A stretch of DNA of 15,884 bases. It comes from VGWF01 sp964423465 (GTDB lineage Bacteria > Verrucomicrobiota > Kiritimatiellia > PWTM01). The DNA lies in NCBI GenBank assembly GCA_964423465.1, contig CAYRFK010000111.1, forward strand, positions 1 through 15,884, given 5' to 3'. This document shows positions 14,862 to 15,884 of the stretch, in pieces. Position 1 is the stretch's first letter. Each line of letters begins with the position of its first letter. The translations under genes and the position numbers were made by a program. The notes under the pieces are model-generated. The model did not search any database. It was given only the letters and a program-made list of their open reading frames with translations, and was not told the DNA's origin.

Positions 14862-15884
14862 GTGCGGTTTCGACCGGTCGCAAGCCTTCTCGGACTCGTC
14901 CTGCTGGCTCTTGGCATGTCGATGCTGGCCTGCGCCCTGGCCGGCTGGCGGATGGGGGATCCTCTGGCCGCGGTAGACGCGTTGCGGTGGTCCGGGCTGG
15001 GTTCGATGGCCGCCGGGCTCGTCATGTGGCTGGCCAACCGCAATGCCACGGAGTTGTCGCGGCGCGAGGGGTTCGGCGTCGTCGCCTTCGGGTGGGTCTT
15101 TGCCTCGGTCTCCGGCGCGCTCCCATTTGTGATGTCCGGCGTGATACCGGGCTGGATGGCGGCGGTTTTCGAGACGATGTCGGGGTTCACCACCACGGGC
15201 GCCTCCGTGATCCCCGTGACCGAGGTCGTGCCGCGCGGCATCCTGCTGTGGCGGTCGCTGACACACTTCTACGGCGGCATGGGCGTGCTGGTGCTCGTCG
15301 TCGCGATCCTCCCTCTCGTCGGCACCGGCGGGATGCAGTTGTTCAGGGCCGAAATGCCGGGGCCGACGAAGGACCGGCTGACGCCCCGCATTGCCGGCAC
15401 CGCGAAGCGGCTGTGGGCGGTCTACGTTCTGCTGGTTGTCCTGGAGGCCGCCCTGCTTCGCCTCGGCGGCATGGGCTGGTTCGATGCGTGGTGCCATGCG
15501 TTCGCCACGGTCGCCACCGGCGGATTCTCGACCCGTACCGCCAGCGTGGGGGACTTCGGAAGCCTCTACATCGAGGCCGTGATCGTCGTTTTCATGGTGG
15601 TCAGCGGAATGAACTTCGCCCTTCACTACCGGGCACTCCGCGGCCAGCCCGGCACGTATCTGCGGGACTCCGAGTGCAAGCTCTACATGGTGGTCCTCGG
15701 TGCAGGCAGCCTGCTGGTCGCGGCATCCCTCATGTTCTCGGGAGCGGCCGCGTCGATTGGAGGCGCCCTTCGCAGCGCGGTGTTCGCGGTGTCGTCGGTC
15801 ATGACCACGACCGGCTTTGCGACCGACGATTTCGACCGCTGGCCCGGGTTTGCGAGGCTCGTTCTACTCCTTCTGATGTTCGTC
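14862..15884 (+). CDS. trkH: Second TrkH-type potassium channel subunit, 3' end missing
   Basis: The frame runs open to the window edge, giving 341 residues of an expected roughly 480. It starts with GTG, one base after the first trkH stop, with a strong GGAGGAG site. It shows the same hallmarks as the first copy: GFTTTGAS, GGMGWFDAWCHAFATVATGG, FSTRTAS and TTTGFATDDFDRW, so the first three filter segments are intact. In a hand alignment of the 128-residue block from AVFET to FSTRTAS, 95 residues are identical to the first copy (about 74%) with no gaps, which indicates a tandem duplication followed by divergence. The N-terminal helix and the TM loops differ more. Whether the two copies form homodimers or heterodimers on a shared TrkA cannot be read from sequence. 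Confidence 0.93.
   Translation, partial: MRFRPVASLLGLVLLALGMSMLACALAGWRMGDPLAAVDALRWSGLGSMAAGLVMWLANRNATELSRREGFGVVAFGWVFASVSGALPFVMSGVIPGWMAAVFETMSGFTTTGASVIPVTEVVPRGILLWRSLTHFYGGMGVLVLVVAILPLVGTGGMQLFRAEMPGPTKDRLTPRIAGTAKRLWAVYVLLVVLEAALLRLGGMGWFDAWCHAFATVATGGFSTRTASVGDFGSLYIEAVIVVFMVVSGMNFALHYRALRGQPGTYLRDSECKLYMVVLGAGSLLVAASLMFSGAAASIGGALRSAVFAVSSVMTTTGFATDDFDRWPGFARLVLLLLMFV

Noticed and set aside
12944..15241. Very long minus-strand open frame opposite trkA and both trkH genes
   Set aside because: It reads as Arg/His/Gly/Asp-rich sequence with no domain, while the + strand carries clear TrkA and TrkH motifs. Long antisense frames are expected in GC-rich coding DNA.

Overview
This is a GC-rich bacterial chromosomal segment. 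It carries eleven protein-coding genes I can support, two of them cut by the window edges. I saw no rRNA, tRNA, CRISPR array, transposase or phage gene. The gene content (a PA14-domain protein, a family 10-like glycoside hydrolase, an FHA-MoxR fusion, a Gram-negative type outer-membrane barrel and a palindromic GTGATGA heptamer array) suggests a Gram-negative member of the Planctomycetes-Verrucomicrobia-Lentisphaerae-Kiritimatiellae group. That placement is inference from gene content, not a phylogenetic result.

Left part, + strand (1-4958): the 3' part of a large PA14 protein (1-2070) overlaps by ATGA a small predicted lipoprotein of unknown function (2067-2801). An FHA-MoxR AAA+ ATPase (2818-4215) follows closely. 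These three look like one operon whose start lies outside the window. A separate promoter then drives a predicted 8-stranded type outer-membrane barrel (4308-4958), which ends at a strong hairpin (4981-5015).

Middle part: a sodium:solute symporter (5041-6504) is ATGA-coupled to a 132-residue three-helix membrane protein (6501-6899). This unit converges on a minus-strand pair: a family 10-like glycoside hydrolase with a proline-rich tail (10445-7740), then a YugP-type membrane zinc peptidase (7666-6995). A 76-bp palindrome built of imperfect heptamers (6913-6988) fills the convergent gap.

Right part: a 357-residue regulator-like protein (11632-10559) combines an RNA polymerase alpha-CTD-like domain, a sigma region 4-like helix-turn-helix and a HARE-HTH-like C-terminus. 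It is transcribed divergently, across a 408-bp gap, from a potassium-uptake operon: trkA (12041-13390), trkH (13409-14860) and a second, closely related trkH (14862 to beyond the window end).

The most unusual points are the tandem trkH paralogues served by one trkA, the alpha/sigma/delta-like composite protein divergent from them, the heptamer palindrome, and the symporter coupled to an unrecognised small membrane protein.
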